This document shows, in pieces, positions 17,688-27,895 of a stretch of DNA of 64,000 bases. The position numbers and the translations under genes were made by a program. Every line of letters starts with the position of its first letter. The first letter of the stretch is position 1. Source of the stretch: Pseudohalocynthiibacter aestuariivivens (GTDB lineage Bacteria > Pseudomonadota > Alphaproteobacteria > Rhodobacterales > Rhodobacteraceae); NCBI RefSeq assembly GCF_011040495.1, contig NZ_CP049037.1, positions 3,038,001 through 3,102,000 on the forward strand. The letters run 5' to 3'. Below the pieces are notes generated by a model. That model did not search any database. It had not been told where the DNA came from and worked only from the letters and a program-made list of their open reading frames with translations.

Positions 17688-18551
17688 CTATCCCTTGCGA
17701 ATGATCGAGCCGGCCCCGTGATCGGTGAACAATTCCAACAGGGGCGCATTGGGTGCGCGCCCGTCCAGAATGACCACGGCACGAACCCCACCTTCAATGG
17801 CCGCCAGCGCGGTTTCCGTTTTGGGGATCATACCGCCCGCTATGGTGCCATCTGTCGTCATGGCGCGGATCTGATCAGCGGTCAGTTCCGTCACCACCTC
17901 ACCAGAGGCATCGCGCACGCCGTCCACATCCGTGAGCAGCAGCAGGCGATCGGCCTTGAGCGCGGCAGCAATCGCGCCAGCCATCGTGTCGCCGTTGATG
18001 TTGAACGTTTCGCCATTGTCGCCCGCCCCCAAAGGGGCAATGACCGGAATTGCATCGTCGCGGAACAGGGTGTGCAGAATACCCGGATCAATCCGGTTGG
18101 GCGCGCCGACGAAGCCAAGTGCCGGATCGGCCGGATCGCACATTACCAGATTCGCGTCCTTGCCCGACAGCCCTACAGCACGGCCACCTTGGGCGTTGAT
18201 TGCCTGTACGATGCGTTTATTGACGCGACCCGAGAGCACCATTTCGACGACTTCCATCGTTGCGGCATCGGTCACGCGTTTGCCATTGACGAATTCTGAC
18301 TTGATGGCCAGCTTGTCCAGCATCTCGTTTATCATCGGTCCGCCACCGTGGACGATCACCGGGTTTACGCCGACCTGACGCATCAGCACGATGTCGCGTG
18401 CAAACGTCTCCATGGCGTCGTCGTCACCCATCGCGTGACCACCGAATTTGATCACGACGATGGCATCGTCATAGCGTTGTAGGTAGGGCAACGCCTCTGA
18501 CAGCGTGCGTGCGGTGGCGATCCAATCGCGGTTCATGTCACGTTTCTTCAT
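17688..18551 (-). CDS. argB: acetylglutamate kinase
   Basis: Second step of arginine synthesis: phosphorylates N-acetyl-L-glutamate. The 287-residue protein has the amino-acid-kinase [11 protein letters not shown] motif, the [12 protein letters not shown] motif, [12 protein letters not shown] and the C-terminal [11 protein letters not shown] block. An N-terminal helix precedes the kinase fold, as in arginine-sensitive hexameric enzymes. Start ATG 18551 is preceded by GAGGG; ATG 18536 is a possible alternative. Location beside engB and yidC is the usual alphaproteobacterial order. Confidence 0.95.
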   Translation of the reverse strand: MKKRDMNRDWIATARTLSEALPYLQRYDDAIVVIKFGGHAMGDDDAMETFARDIVLMRQVGVNPVIVHGGGPMINEMLDKLAIKSEFVNGKRVTDAATMEVVEMVLSGRVNKRIVQAINAQGGRAVGLSGKDANLVMCDPADPALGFVGAPNRIDPGILHTLFRDDAIPVIAPLGAGDNGETFNINGDTMAGAIAAALKADRLLLLTDVDGVRDASGEVVTELTADQIRAMTTDGTIAGGMIPKTETALAAIEGGVRAVVILDGRAPNAPLLELFTDHGAGSIIRKG

Positions 18552-18604
18552 CTTGTGTCCCTCGTCCTGAATGTATCCCCGGCACGCAACCGGCATGCAA
18601 GGGG

Positions 18605-19261
18605 CTATTCAAGCGTGGCGATAATGCTGCGAAGGATGGCAATCCCATCACCTTTTTCACTGGACGTCAGGATAATCTCTGGGAAGGCGGCAGGATGTTT
18701 GGCCAGCGCGCCGCGCACCTGATCCAAAATCCGCTCGCGATCCTTTTCTTTGACTTTGTCAGCCTTGGTCAGAACGCATTGAAAGGTCACGGCGGCGCTG
18801 TCCAGAAGGCGCATGATCTCTTCGTCCACGGATTTGACCCCGTGGCGGGCGTCAATCAGCACAAAGGCGCGGCGCAGGTTCTGGCGTCCTGCGAGGTAGC
18901 TCTTTAGCAGGCGCTGCCATTTTTCGACGATTGCGACGGGGGCGTTGGCGTAGCCGTATCCTGGCAGGTCCACGAGGTAATGACTGTCCCCGCCAAGCGT
19001 GAAAAAGTTGATTTCCTGCGTACGTCCGGGGGTGTTTGAGGCCCGCGCCAATCCTTTGCGGCCGGTCAGCGCATTGATAAGTGTCGATTTCCCGACGTTC
19101 GAGCGCCCAGCAAAGCACACCTCGATCCGATCACCCGCAGGCAGGCCGGACATGGCGACCACGCCTTTGAGGAAATCGGTCTGGCCAGCGAACAAGAGCC
19201 TGCCGCGTTCGCTGCTGAACTCGTCCGGGGCCTGAGCCAAGGGGAAGGGCAGGGCGGTCAT
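18605..19261 (-). CDS. engB: ribosome biogenesis GTP-binding protein EngB/YsxC
   Basis: Essential GTPase for large-subunit assembly. The 218-residue product has G1 [11 protein letters not shown]2 around [11 protein letters not shown]3 DLPGYGYA, G4 TKAD and G5 SSEKGDG. ATG 19261 overlaps the MOSC stop (ATGA), so the pair is translationally coupled. Confidence 0.95.
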   Translation of the reverse strand: MTALPFPLAQAPDEFSSERGRLLFAGQTDFLKGVVAMSGLPAGDRIEVCFAGRSNVGKSTLINALTGRKGLARASNTPGRTQEINFFTLGGDSHYLVDLPGYGYANAPVAIVEKWQRLLKSYLAGRQNLRRAFVLIDARHGVKSVDEEIMRLLDSAAVTFQCVLTKADKVKEKDRERILDQVRGALAKHPAAFPEIILTSSEKGDGIAILRSIIATLE

Positions 19262-20001
19262 AGGATTTCGACTTCGTCCCCGATTGCGATCAGGCCTGAT
19301 TTGGTCACAGCAGTGTAAACGCCGCAATTTTGATGGCTGAAGTTGGCGTTAAGCGCCTTCAGCGTGTCGCCATCAGCTAGGCCTGTTTCGGGGTCTGCGG
19401 TGGTCGCCCGGCAACGGACGATTGGTTCGCGTACCTCTAATTCGGCCTCGCCTATGCGCAGTGTCCTGCCAATCCAAGCGTTCTCTTCCCATGGGGCGAA
19501 CCCGTCGATATGGATGTTGCAGCGCCAGCGATCGGGCGACAGTGCCATACCCATGTGCATCCCCAGATCCGCGCTTGTGCCTAGGTTCAGCACACTGACG
19601 GATTGAAAATCGGTGTCGGTCATGGCCACGTCGGGCACCCGCACGATCCCGGTCGACTGCGCCCGATTGTCGGGCATTAGTGGCCGGACCCAATCCAGAA
19701 ACGCGACGCTGTCTTGGTCCGGATCAATGGTGATGTCGGGCCGCTCGGGATGGCTGAGAGTTACAGTGCCCGCAGCTTCGTCGGATTTGGCAGTGATGGC
19801 CATCAGGGCCAGCACCTTTGATGCCAATGTCCAGTTGACGCATTCGGCCCACGCAGTGCCATCGGCGCGGGTCGCCTCGTGGCTGATCGCCCAACGGCGA
19901 TCCCACGGCAATGCGCAACCTTCGGTCAATTGCACGCTTTGCAGCGGTTCACGCCCGTGGCTTTTGATCGGGTGGCGCCAAAGAGCAGCAACACTGGGCA
20001 C
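19258..20001 (-). CDS. MOSC domain-containing protein
   Basis: Family related to the C-terminal domain of molybdenum-cofactor sulfurase. The 247-residue protein has an N-terminal beta-barrel (LWRHPIKSHG, WDRRWAI) and the MOSC core with the conserved RCRATTADPETG motif that carries the family Cys, followed by NCGVYTAV. Small bacterial MOSC proteins may bind Moco or sulfur, but the role is not proven. It starts with GTG directly abutting the yidC stop. Confidence 0.85.
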   Translation of the reverse strand: MPSVAALWRHPIKSHGREPLQSVQLTEGCALPWDRRWAISHEATRADGTAWAECVNWTLASKVLALMAITAKSDEAAGTVTLSHPERPDITIDPDQDSVAFLDWVRPLMPDNRAQSTGIVRVPDVAMTDTDFQSVSVLNLGTSADLGMHMGMALSPDRWRCNIHIDGFAPWEENAWIGRTLRIGEAELEVREPIVRCRATTADPETGLADGDTLKALNANFSHQNCGVYTAVTKSGLIAIGDEVEIL

Positions 20002-21864
20002 TTACTTGTCTCCCGTCTTATTGCTGCCGGACTTTTTCACGTCTGGCTTTGGTTCGGGTTCGCTGCTCTTGCGAAAGCTTTCCTTGATGTTGCCAAACAC
20101 ATCCGGCTTGTATCCTTGGCTGCGCATGATCGCGTACTGTTGGATAAAGGTAATCGTGTTGTTGGCAATCCAGTAGAGCACCAATCCGCTGGCAAAGCTG
20201 CCAAGCATGAACATGAAGACCCAAGGCATCCACGCAAAGATCATCTTTTGCGTCGGATCGGTGGGCGACGGGTTCAGCTTTTGCTGGAGCCACATGGAAA
20301 TACCGAGAACCAGTGGCATAATACCGATAAACACCAGCGCCAGGATCGAGCCGGGTTCGGGCGCATCCCACGGGAACAGGCCCCATAGGTTAAAGAGTGA
20401 CGATGGATCAGGCGCGCTGAGGTCGCGAATCCAACCGATCCAAGGTGCATGGCGCAACTCAAGCGTGACAAAGATCACCTTGTAGAGCGAGAAGAAGATC
20501 GGGATCTGAAGCAGGATCGGCAGACAGCCCGAGGCGGGATTCACCTTTTCCTTCTTATAGAGTTCCATCACCGCCTTTTGCATCGCCTGCTTGTCGTCGC
20601 CGGCACGTTCCTTGATCTTTTCCATCTGCGGCTGCAGCTCTTTCATCCGCGCCATCGAGACGTAGGATTTATAGGCCAGCGGTAGCAGCACCGCCTTGAT
20701 CAGCAGCGTTAGCGCGATGATTGACCAGCCCATGTTGCCGATCAGCTGGTTGAGGTAATGCAGCACCGCAAATATCGGCTTGGTCAGGAAAAAGAACCAA
20801 CCCCAGTCGATCGAGTCGAGGAAACCTTCGACGTTTTCTTCGTTCTCATAGTTACGAATCGTGGCCCATTCCTTGGCCCCGGCAAAGAGGCGTGTATCAG
20901 CAACGGCTGTGGCACCCGGTGCGAGGGTGACGGTCGGTTGCTTGACGGTCGTTTGATAGATACCGCGCCGCGCGTCCTGAAACGTGCTGAGCGAAAAGGA
21001 TGCGCCGGGTTGCGGGATGAGCGTGGTCATCCAGAAGTGATCGGTGAACCCGGTCCAGCCGTTCGCCTCGACGGCGATGTTCTTGTGAGCACCAGCATTC
21101 TCGAAATCGTCATAGTCAGTTTCAGTCAGCTCGCCATCCACCATCTGGATGGCACCTTCATGCAGGATGAAGAAATTCTTGATATCGGGCGGGATGCCAT
21201 GCCGCGCGAGAATGCCGTAGGGCGCCAGCGTCGCGGTGGTGTCTCCGGTGTTTTCGACCGATTGGGTGACGGAGAACATGTAATTGTCATCGACTGCGAT
21301 CTCGCGCCGGAATGTAAGGCCCGCACCATTGTCCCATGATAATGTGACGGGTGTTTGCGGTGTCAGTGTTCCGGTGCCATCCTGAGCCCAGATCGTATTG
21401 GCCCCCGGCACTGTATCCTGCGTAAGGTTCTGGCCCGGCGCCCAGCCGAACAGAGCATAATAAGGATTGAAATCACCGATCGGTGCCAGCAGGCTCACGA
21501 TGTCCGAGCCGGGTTCAACTGTCTCGCGGTAGTTTTTCAGCGACAGGTCGTCAATCCGCCCGCCCAGAAGCGAAATACTGCCTTTCAGGCTGGGGCTTTC
21601 GATTGCGATACGCGGTGCGTCGCTGGCCTTGGCCGCGGACTCGGCCTCGGGGGCTGCCGTGGTGGCGGTGCCGCCGGCAACAGCGGGCGCAGCAGCAACG
21701 TCAGGCGCGTCGGCAGAAGGGGCCGTCAGGTCGCTGCCTTCGGTGATCTGGGTGCTGGGATCGACCGGATCTGCCTCGGGCGGCGGGAACAGGACAAACC
21801 AGATCAGGATCACAAAGAAGCTGAGCGCGGTTGCAAGGATGAGGTTCTTGTTCTGATCGTCCAT
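20002..21864 (-). CDS. yidC: membrane protein insertase YidC
   Basis: Inserts and folds inner-membrane proteins with or without Sec. The 620-residue product has an N-terminal signal-anchor helix, an Ala/Asp/Thr-rich linker, the large periplasmic beta-sandwich domain (about 85-360), and the conserved five-helix core with YKSYVSMARMKELQPQMEKIKER. The hydrophilic-groove Arg lies in that core. The C-terminal tail is basic. It is cotranscribed with MOSC, engB and argB. Confidence 0.97.
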   Translation of the reverse strand: MDDQNKNLILATALSFFVILIWFVLFPPPEADPVDPSTQITEGSDLTAPSADAPDVAAAPAVAGGTATTAAPEAESAAKASDAPRIAIESPSLKGSISLLGGRIDDLSLKNYRETVEPGSDIVSLLAPIGDFNPYYALFGWAPGQNLTQDTVPGANTIWAQDGTGTLTPQTPVTLSWDNGAGLTFRREIAVDDNYMFSVTQSVENTGDTTATLAPYGILARHGIPPDIKNFFILHEGAIQMVDGELTETDYDDFENAGAHKNIAVEANGWTGFTDHFWMTTLIPQPGASFSLSTFQDARRGIYQTTVKQPTVTLAPGATAVADTRLFAGAKEWATIRNYENEENVEGFLDSIDWGWFFFLTKPIFAVLHYLNQLIGNMGWSIIALTLLIKAVLLPLAYKSYVSMARMKELQPQMEKIKERAGDDKQAMQKAVMELYKKEKVNPASGCLPILLQIPIFFSLYKVIFVTLELRHAPWIGWIRDLSAPDPSSLFNLWGLFPWDAPEPGSILALVFIGIMPLVLGISMWLQQKLNPSPTDPTQKMIFAWMPWVFMFMLGSFASGLVLYWIANNTITFIQQYAIMRSQGYKPDVFGNIKESFRKSSEPEPKPDVKKSGSNKTGDK

Positions 21865-21991
21865 TCCGGGCGGCCACTTTATCTGTTTCTGGGTCCGGAG
21901 GGTTCAACGACGTGCGCAGCCAAAGGTCAAGCGGATTCCCCGGAAATGCCCGGAGATACGCGAAATTCATAAGGAAATAAGGCAATGGCGC

Positions 21992-23533
21992 TCAGCCGAG
22001 CTGTTTGCCGATCTTGGGGGGCGACGCGAGCTTTGCCAGATGTGCGTGGGTCCATTCTTGGGTGTGTTCCAGCGGCATGGGGCTTCCAATACCAAAGCCC
22101 TGCACATGTCCGCAGCCCAGTTGTGCCAGCATGGCATGTTCGCCGACGGTCTCGACCCCTTCGGCCAGCGTGTCGAGGCCGAGCCGTTCTGCCATCAACA
22201 AGATGGCAGACACCATGCGTTGTTGTTCGGGGTCGCGATCTACCTTCGTCACAAAGGATCGGTCGATTTTTAGACGTTGCACGTCGAACCGCCGTATCGA
22301 AGAAATCGAGGCATGTCCCGTGCCAAAGTCATCCAGATCGATCAGGCAGCCCAGTTTGGACAACCCGCTAATGTTGCGCACCACAGTGTCATCAGGCGAA
22401 GAAGCTACGACAGTTTCGAGAACTTCGATACACAGACGTTTCGGATCGAGCTCGAAACGATCAAGCTCCCACTCGATCTTTTTCACCAGATGCGGGTTAC
22501 GCAACTCTTCGGAGGCGAAATTCACCCCGATGCGCGGCACATCCAGCCCGGCAGCATCCCAAGATTTGAGCGCGTTGAGCGCGCCGTATAGCATCACTTC
22601 GCCCAATCGCTCCATCTTGCTGGTCTGTTCCAGCGCAGGCAGAAATTCGGCAGGAGAGATCATGCCGCGTTCGGGATGTGTCCAGCGTGCGAGCGCTTCA
22701 AAGCCTGTGACCCGTCCGGTATCGGTCGAGACCTGTGGCTGGAACCACGGGCCGATGTGGCCGTTGTCCAGCGCCTCGGATGCCTCTGTGATATGGTTTT
22801 CGTTGCCGAGGATCATGGGGGCGTGCATTTCCTGACTGTAGGCGCGTGTCGCTGAGGGGCCGTGGCGCACCGCCTCTGCCAGTGCGGTTTCTGCCGCCTC
22901 CAATAGCGCGACGCCCGTCTTTCGCAGCAGGTTGATGTCGAGAGAGAGCCCGACAGAGGCGCTGTTGTAGACCGTTGCGCCATCGATGATGACGGGTTCT
23001 TCCACCGCTTGCTGAAGGCGGTTGGCCAGATGCAACGCATTGCCGAGGTCGAGTTGGCGCACCGGGGCGACGCAGACGGCAAAGCGTGCTCCGTCCAGTC
23101 GGCACACATCGTCACGCCCTCGCAAGACTGACTTCAACCGCGCAAGTAGTGTCGCGAACATCGCCTCTGTCGCATCCTTGCCGAAGCGTTGGGGCAGATC
23201 GGTGCGGTCGTCGATTTGCAACAGGATACAGGCCGTGCGCCGCGATGCTGTGGTGGCGCGTTCGGCGTTGCGTTGCAGTGCTGTTTCGAGAGCCTCACGA
23301 TCTGTCATGTCATCGTCGGTGTGCCAATCATCGCCCTGCGGATGTGACCAGATACCTGTAAAAGCCAGACAGACCGGGTAGCCAAGCGCGAGCATGATCA
23401 ACATCTCTTCGCCGCCCAGCCAGAAACCACCCAGCACCAGCGCAGGCAGAAATGCGAGCGCGGACGGACCAACCAGCCCGTATCGCAGATACCGTCGTAG
23501 CCCGGTCAGAAATGCGGCAAGGCGCGTGTTCAT
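21992..23533 (-). CDS. EAL-domain phosphodiesterase with degenerate GGDEF domain
   Basis: Predicted c-di-GMP phosphodiesterase at the membrane. The 513-residue protein has two hydrophobic segments (about 18-60), a GGDEF-like domain in which the active-site loop reads LDGARF (147-151), and a full EAL domain from about 255. EAL residues are intact: E279-A-L, NFASEELRN, DDFGTGHASI and EGVET, so hydrolysis is likely while cyclase activity is not. The degenerate domain may bind GTP as a regulator. It is one of four genes lying between yidC and yidD. Confidence 0.88.
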   Translation of the reverse strand: MNTRLAAFLTGLRRYLRYGLVGPSALAFLPALVLGGFWLGGEEMLIMLALGYPVCLAFTGIWSHPQGDDWHTDDDMTDREALETALQRNAERATTASRRTACILLQIDDRTDLPQRFGKDATEAMFATLLARLKSVLRGRDDVCRLDGARFAVCVAPVRQLDLGNALHLANRLQQAVEEPVIIDGATVYNSASVGLSLDINLLRKTGVALLEAAETALAEAVRHGPSATRAYSQEMHAPMILGNENHITEASEALDNGHIGPWFQPQVSTDTGRVTGFEALARWTHPERGMISPAEFLPALEQTSKMERLGEVMLYGALNALKSWDAAGLDVPRIGVNFASEELRNPHLVKKIEWELDRFELDPKRLCIEVLETVVASSPDDTVVRNISGLSKLGCLIDLDDFGTGHASISSIRRFDVQRLKIDRSFVTKVDRDPEQQRMVSAILLMAERLGLDTLAEGVETVGEHAMLAQLGCGHVQGFGIGSPMPLEHTQEWTHAHLAKLASPPKIGKQLG

Positions 23534-23589
23534 GTAGCAATTCCCCTCAGATCGCCTTGTGAGGCTAGTTGCGGGGTCTCAACACACGC

Positions 23590-24483
23590 TTAACGCAAGT
23601 CCGGCACGTCCTCGGAATTTGCATCGAATTTTACGGGTTGCAGGGCCAGCCCGGCAAAATCGAACAGGCCGGGGTCAAGTAGGTGCGACGGGCGGGCATT
23701 GGTCAGGGCGCGGAACATGACCTGCCTGCGACCCGGGCTGCGCGCCTCCCATCCATCCAGAATCTGTTTGACCTGCTGGCGTTGCAGCCCGTCCTGACTG
23801 CCACACAGATCACAGGGGATGATAGGATATTGCATGGCTTTGCTGAATTTCTCGCAATCGGTCTCGGCGACATGGGCGAGGGGGCGAAAAACAAAGAGAT
23901 CGCCCTCTTCATTCACCAGCTTCGGCGGCATTGTCGCCAGCCGTCCACCGTGAAACAGATTCATAAAGAATGTTTCCAGAATGTCGTCGCGGTGGTGGCC
24001 CAGCACCACGGCGGTGCAGCCCTCTTCGCGGGCGATGCGGTAGAGATTGCCGCGTCGCAACCGCGAGCAAAGTGCGCAGAAGGTCCGCCCCTGCGGCACC
24101 TTATCGACCACGATCGAATAGGTATCCTGATACTCGATCCGATGTGGCACCTGCATGCGTTCGAGAAACTCTGGCAGGACCGTCGCGGGAAAGCCCGGCT
24201 GGCCCTGATCAAGGTTGCATGCCAACAGGTCCACGGGCAGCAGGCCGCGCCATTTAAGTTCGTAGAGCACAGCCAGCAAGGTATAGCTGTCCTTGCCACC
24301 CGACAGGCACACCAGCCATTTGTCGCGGGCACCATCGGCGTCGCGGGCTGTGGCCGAGACCATGCCATATTGTTCGACCGCCTCGCGCGTCTGGCGCAGG
24401 ATGCGTTTACGCAGCTTTTTGAACTCGGTCGTGCGGGGCGCGCCGTGAAAAAGGGGGTGAATATCGTCAGCATCATCAAGCAT
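23590..24483 (-). CDS. ttcA: tRNA 2-thiocytidine(32) synthetase
   Basis: Iron-sulfur enzyme that thiolates C32 of certain tRNAs. The 297-residue product has the PP-loop SGGKDS at 61-66 and the two CxxC pairs: C136/C139 (FCALC) and C224/C227 (PCDLC), which hold the cluster. The central [11 protein letters not shown] and [15 protein letters not shown] motifs are typical. ATG 24483 gives the usual N-terminus. Confidence 0.94.
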   Translation of the reverse strand: MLDDADDIHPLFHGAPRTTEFKKLRKRILRQTREAVEQYGMVSATARDADGARDKWLVCLSGGKDSYTLLAVLYELKWRGLLPVDLLACNLDQGQPGFPATVLPEFLERMQVPHRIEYQDTYSIVVDKVPQGRTFCALCSRLRRGNLYRIAREEGCTAVVLGHHRDDILETFFMNLFHGGRLATMPPKLVNEEGDLFVFRPLAHVAETDCEKFSKAMQYPIIPCDLCGSQDGLQRQQVKQILDGWEARSPGRRQVMFRALTNARPSHLLDPGLFDFAGLALQPVKFDANSEDVPDLR

Positions 24484-24535
24484 GAGCAGGCTTTAGGGCT
24501 TTCCACTGTGTCGGGCAAGGGGGCGGTGCGCGTGG

Positions 24536-25801
24536 TTATCGCTGCTGTACCTCGCCAAGCTTGAGCGCCACCATTGCGCCGAATGCGCTGGATACAGCAA
24601 ATACCGCCAGTACAACGGATGGCCCGGCCACTTCGGCCAGTAGGCCAAAGCCGCCGCCTGCCAACAGCAATGTGCCGATTACCGTGTTCGAAAGAGCGGT
24701 GTAAATTGCTTTGCGACCGTGGGTGTCCATGTCGGTCAGGTGCGTCTTGCGGCCAGCGCGCACGCCTTCATAGGCGATCTGCGCCACAAAGATGAAGAGC
24801 GCCGCCATCCATTGTCCTCCGATCCCGCCGGTCAGCAGTCCGATCATCGCGGCACCGCCCAATGCGACCGCCGCCGCGGTCCCCGAAAAAGCCAGTGTCC
24901 ATCGGCTCGAACGGTCCGACAGACGGCCCCAGACATAGGAGGACGTGATCGCGGCCAATGACGACGCGACCATGAGCAAGCCGAGGTTGCCCAGCTCACG
25001 CTCGCCTCCGGCATGACTGAGCATGACCAGAAACGGCGGTGCCAACGCGGTCGAGATCAGCAAGCCCCGCACAAGGATGTAGGTGCGAAACTCGGTATCG
25101 TCGCGCAGAGGGCCGAGCAATGCGCGGAAACCTTCGAAACTGTTTGTCTGCGGTTCTGCCTCCGGCTCGTCCAGCTGCACAAAGAGTATGGCAGCCGCCA
25201 GCCAGAGCACCCCTGCGACCGTGATGGCGATCGAGATGCTCGTCATGCTGAGCGGTAAGATGCCAAAACTCAGGCCGAGGGCGAAGGCAAAGACTGCTGC
25301 GGCAGCAACAGTGCCGGCGGCCCCCGAAACCGTGCCGCGTGATCCCTTGGCCAATGTGCGCGCCGCGATGTCTTTGTAACTGGCGGAACACGCCGCACGG
25401 GCCAGCGCGAGAATCGCCAGACAAAGCAGGATCGCCCAAGCGGCGGGGGTGCCGTCCAGAGTGAGGGCCGCGAATGCGATTCCCAATGCTGCGAGCCCCT
25501 GAAGTAGTGACCCGCCCGCCCAGAAATATTTGCGTATGCGGCGACGTTGAATCCAGCGCGCGAGCAGGATTTGCGGCAAGAGCGCCCCTGCCTCGCGGAT
25601 CGGGACCAGTGCGCCGACCATATAACCGGGTGCACCAAGCGCGCCCATCAACCAAGCCAGCACAAGTTTAGGATCGATTAACCCATCTGCCAGCTTGGTC
25701 GCGGCAAGGGACGCAAAATGACGCAGGAATCTTTGCGGCTCTCCCGCGTCCGCAGAGACATGCGTGCCAGTCATAATCTGGTGGATTTTTGCTAGCAGCA
25801 C
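24536..25801 (-). CDS. MFS transporter
   Basis: Major-facilitator permease with about 12 hydrophobic segments in 421 residues and a large cytoplasmic loop in the middle (FVQLDEPEAEPQTNSFEGF). The family contains uncharacterised proteobacterial permeases; the substrate is unknown. Start GTG 25801 has AAGGGA upstream; ATG 25774 is an in-frame alternative without a clear ribosome site. It is divergent from the pentapeptide-repeat gene. Confidence 0.8.
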   Translation of the reverse strand: MLLAKIHQIMTGTHVSADAGEPQRFLRHFASLAATKLADGLIDPKLVLAWLMGALGAPGYMVGALVPIREAGALLPQILLARWIQRRRIRKYFWAGGSLLQGLAALGIAFAALTLDGTPAAWAILLCLAILALARAACSASYKDIAARTLAKGSRGTVSGAAGTVAAAAVFAFALGLSFGILPLSMTSISIAITVAGVLWLAAAILFVQLDEPEAEPQTNSFEGFRALLGPLRDDTEFRTYILVRGLLISTALAPPFLVMLSHAGGERELGNLGLLMVASSLAAITSSYVWGRLSDRSSRWTLAFSGTAAAVALGGAAMIGLLTGGIGGQWMAALFIFVAQIAYEGVRAGRKTHLTDMDTHGRKAIYTALSNTVIGTLLLAGGGFGLLAEVAGPSVVLAVFAVSSAFGAMVALKLGEVQQR

Positions 25802-25947
25802 GTCTGATCCCTTTTCCCTTGGCGACCAACGCCGCTGCCACGCGGATAGTTTCGCATGGGTCGTACTTGCAGGAAAGGCGCATCAGAAAAATGTCGCACT
25901 CGTGCGTTTGCCGCAGCTATGCTGGCGGTGAAAGGAGCACCGTGCAT

Positions 25948-27630
25948 ATGAATGAGCCAGATTCATCGTCCGATCCCGCCGAACCGGTCGACCTGAGCCG
26001 TTGGAATGGCCGCCGTTTGCCGGTGACGTTCGGGATGCTCGTCTTCGGTTTTGGCGTCGCGGCGGGATTCCTGCTGGCATTCTCGGGGTATGGGCTGGAG
26101 GACAGTGCGGGACTGATCGTCAGCATCTTTTTGGCGTTGATCGCGGTTCTGCTGATTGTGGCCCTGATCCTGCTGTTTTACCGCAGGCGCTTGTGGTCTG
26201 GCCTCTTTGGCCGTGCCGAGGCGCAACTGGAGTTATTCGCAGAACCCCTGTCGCGCGTGGCAAGCGGGGCTGCGGCACGCGATCCCAAGGCGGCGACGGA
26301 TGCGGCGCGTGATCTGCTGCAACTGACATTCGCACGCTACGCGTGGATATCGACACGGCGCTGGCTGATCGCCGCGTTGACCGGGCTGATTGCGGCAATG
26401 GCGGCGCTGTCGGGCACGGCATTGCTGTTCAAGCAAAACCAGCTGATCGAGGTGCAGTCCGGCCTGTTGACCGAGCAGAACGTGCGGATCGCGGAACAAA
26501 CGGCACTGCTGGAAACGCAGGTAGAACTGGCAGAGGCGGATCGAAACGCGGCACTGGCAGTCGAGATGACCGAAATCGCAGCGTTGCTGGGGGCCGCACT
26601 GGACCGCACCGAGCAGGCGGACGCAGGCGAAGGCGTGGCACGTTACGTTGCGGTGCTCGACCCGGACCGCGACATCAGCCAAAGCCTGCGGATGCGCATC
26701 ATTTCCGCTTCGCGCGCGTCCAAACCTTACCGCTTTCTGGCACCGGCCTTGCGCGCCTATGATACGGCGGACAAAATGCGCGTCGCATCTGAGCGTCGGC
26801 GGGATGACTTGCCATTGTTCTACGAAGGTGCGGCTGTTGGCTTTCGCTGGCAGGCGGGGACCAGTGGCACCGACTTGATCGATCGCCCTGCCAGCCCCGA
26901 GCGCGCACAATTGCTGGAGATTATGACGCGCTCAGGGCTGCGCGCGCTGGAAGGGTTCAATTTCTTCGGGCTCGACCTGTCCTTTGCTTATGCAGAGGAT
27001 ATGTCGCTGTTTGGCCTCAGCCTTCAGGGTGCGCAGCTAAGCTATGCGACGTTCGCCCGCGCGCAGATACTAGAGACGGATTTTGGCGGTGCATCGCTGG
27101 AAAACACGCGGTTTGATGGGGCGCGGATTCAACGCAGTCAGTTCCGCAGCTTTACCTCCGAGACGGCGCTGGGCCCCTATGCCGGGCCGGATGCCTATGG
27201 TCCGACGTTCCTTGCGGGGGCATCGTTTGCGGGGGCATTCCTGCGGGATGTGGACTTTGCCGGTGCCAGTGCGATCACGGCGGATTTCGATGGGGCAACC
27301 CTGCATGGGGTGTCACTGGCGGGCACCGTTCTGGGTGGTGCGACCTTTAGGGAGGCGGTGCTGCTGGACGTGGACTTTGCCGGCGCAGGGCTACAATCGG
27401 TTGAATTTGATGGTGCATTCGTGTTGCGCGAAGATTTTCTGGATGCGCTGAACCTTGCTGCGGCCCAAGGCACATTCCGCGCTGACCGCTACGAACTGGA
27501 ACCCAGCAGTATCGACGCGCTAATGCAGGTCGATTCGGCGTTTCAGGCACTGGCGCACACAGATATTCCAGAGATAGAGGGCGACGCGCGGGTTTGGCGA
27601 GTGAAACGGGTAAAACCGTTCGAAGAGTGA
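25948..27630 (+). CDS. membrane protein with C-terminal pentapeptide repeats
   Basis: A 560-residue protein of unknown function. It has two N-terminal hydrophobic segments (about 25-75), a third near 135-155, then a Gln/Glu-rich coiled coil (about 160-210). A middle region follows, and from about residue 330 there are pentapeptide-like A(D/N)LxX repeats of the type LSGLSLQGAQLSYATFARA, broken by short inserts. Pentapeptide stretches form a right-handed beta helix. The arrangement suggests an inner-membrane anchored scaffold. ATG 25948 has AAAGGAG at 25931-25937; GTG 25942 is equally possible. Some related proteins carry ion-channel domains, but none is recognised here. Confidence 0.75.
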   Translation: MNEPDSSSDPAEPVDLSRWNGRRLPVTFGMLVFGFGVAAGFLLAFSGYGLEDSAGLIVSIFLALIAVLLIVALILLFYRRRLWSGLFGRAEAQLELFAEPLSRVASGAAARDPKAATDAARDLLQLTFARYAWISTRRWLIAALTGLIAAMAALSGTALLFKQNQLIEVQSGLLTEQNVRIAEQTALLETQVELAEADRNAALAVEMTEIAALLGAALDRTEQADAGEGVARYVAVLDPDRDISQSLRMRIISASRASKPYRFLAPALRAYDTADKMRVASERRRDDLPLFYEGAAVGFRWQAGTSGTDLIDRPASPERAQLLEIMTRSGLRALEGFNFFGLDLSFAYAEDMSLFGLSLQGAQLSYATFARAQILETDFGGASLENTRFDGARIQRSQFRSFTSETALGPYAGPDAYGPTFLAGASFAGAFLRDVDFAGASAITADFDGATLHGVSLAGTVLGGATFREAVLLDVDFAGAGLQSVEFDGAFVLREDFLDALNLAAAQGTFRADRYELEPSSIDALMQVDSAFQALAHTDIPEIEGDARVWRVKRVKPFEE

Positions 27631-27673
27631 TCGGGGTCACCCGCGCATAGAGGGCCGCCGGTGAGCGCGAAAA

Positions 27674-27895
27674 TCAATCGGGTACGTTATCCACGCCCGA
27701 TCCGCCCCACGGGTTGCATCGCAGAATGCGATACGCGGCAAGCCAGCCGCCCTTGATCCCGCCGTGGCGTTCCAATGCCTCCAGCGCGTAGGCGCTGCAT
27801 GTGGGATGGAAACGGCAACCATTCCCCACCCACGGGCTGAGCAGGAGGCGATAGGCGCGCACCGGTAGCGAGAGCACCAAGGCAAGCGGCGTCAT
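27674..27895 (-). CDS. yidD: membrane protein insertion efficiency factor YidD
   Basis: Small amphipathic membrane-associated protein that helps YidC-dependent insertion. The 73-residue product shows the whole motif set: [27 protein letters not shown], and [19 protein letters not shown]. Its start overlaps the rnpA stop by four bases, the standard rpmH-rnpA-yidD order. Confidence 0.95.
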   Translation of the reverse strand: MTPLALVLSLPVRAYRLLLSPWVGNGCRFHPTCSAYALEALERHGGIKGGWLAAYRILRCNPWGGSGVDNVPD

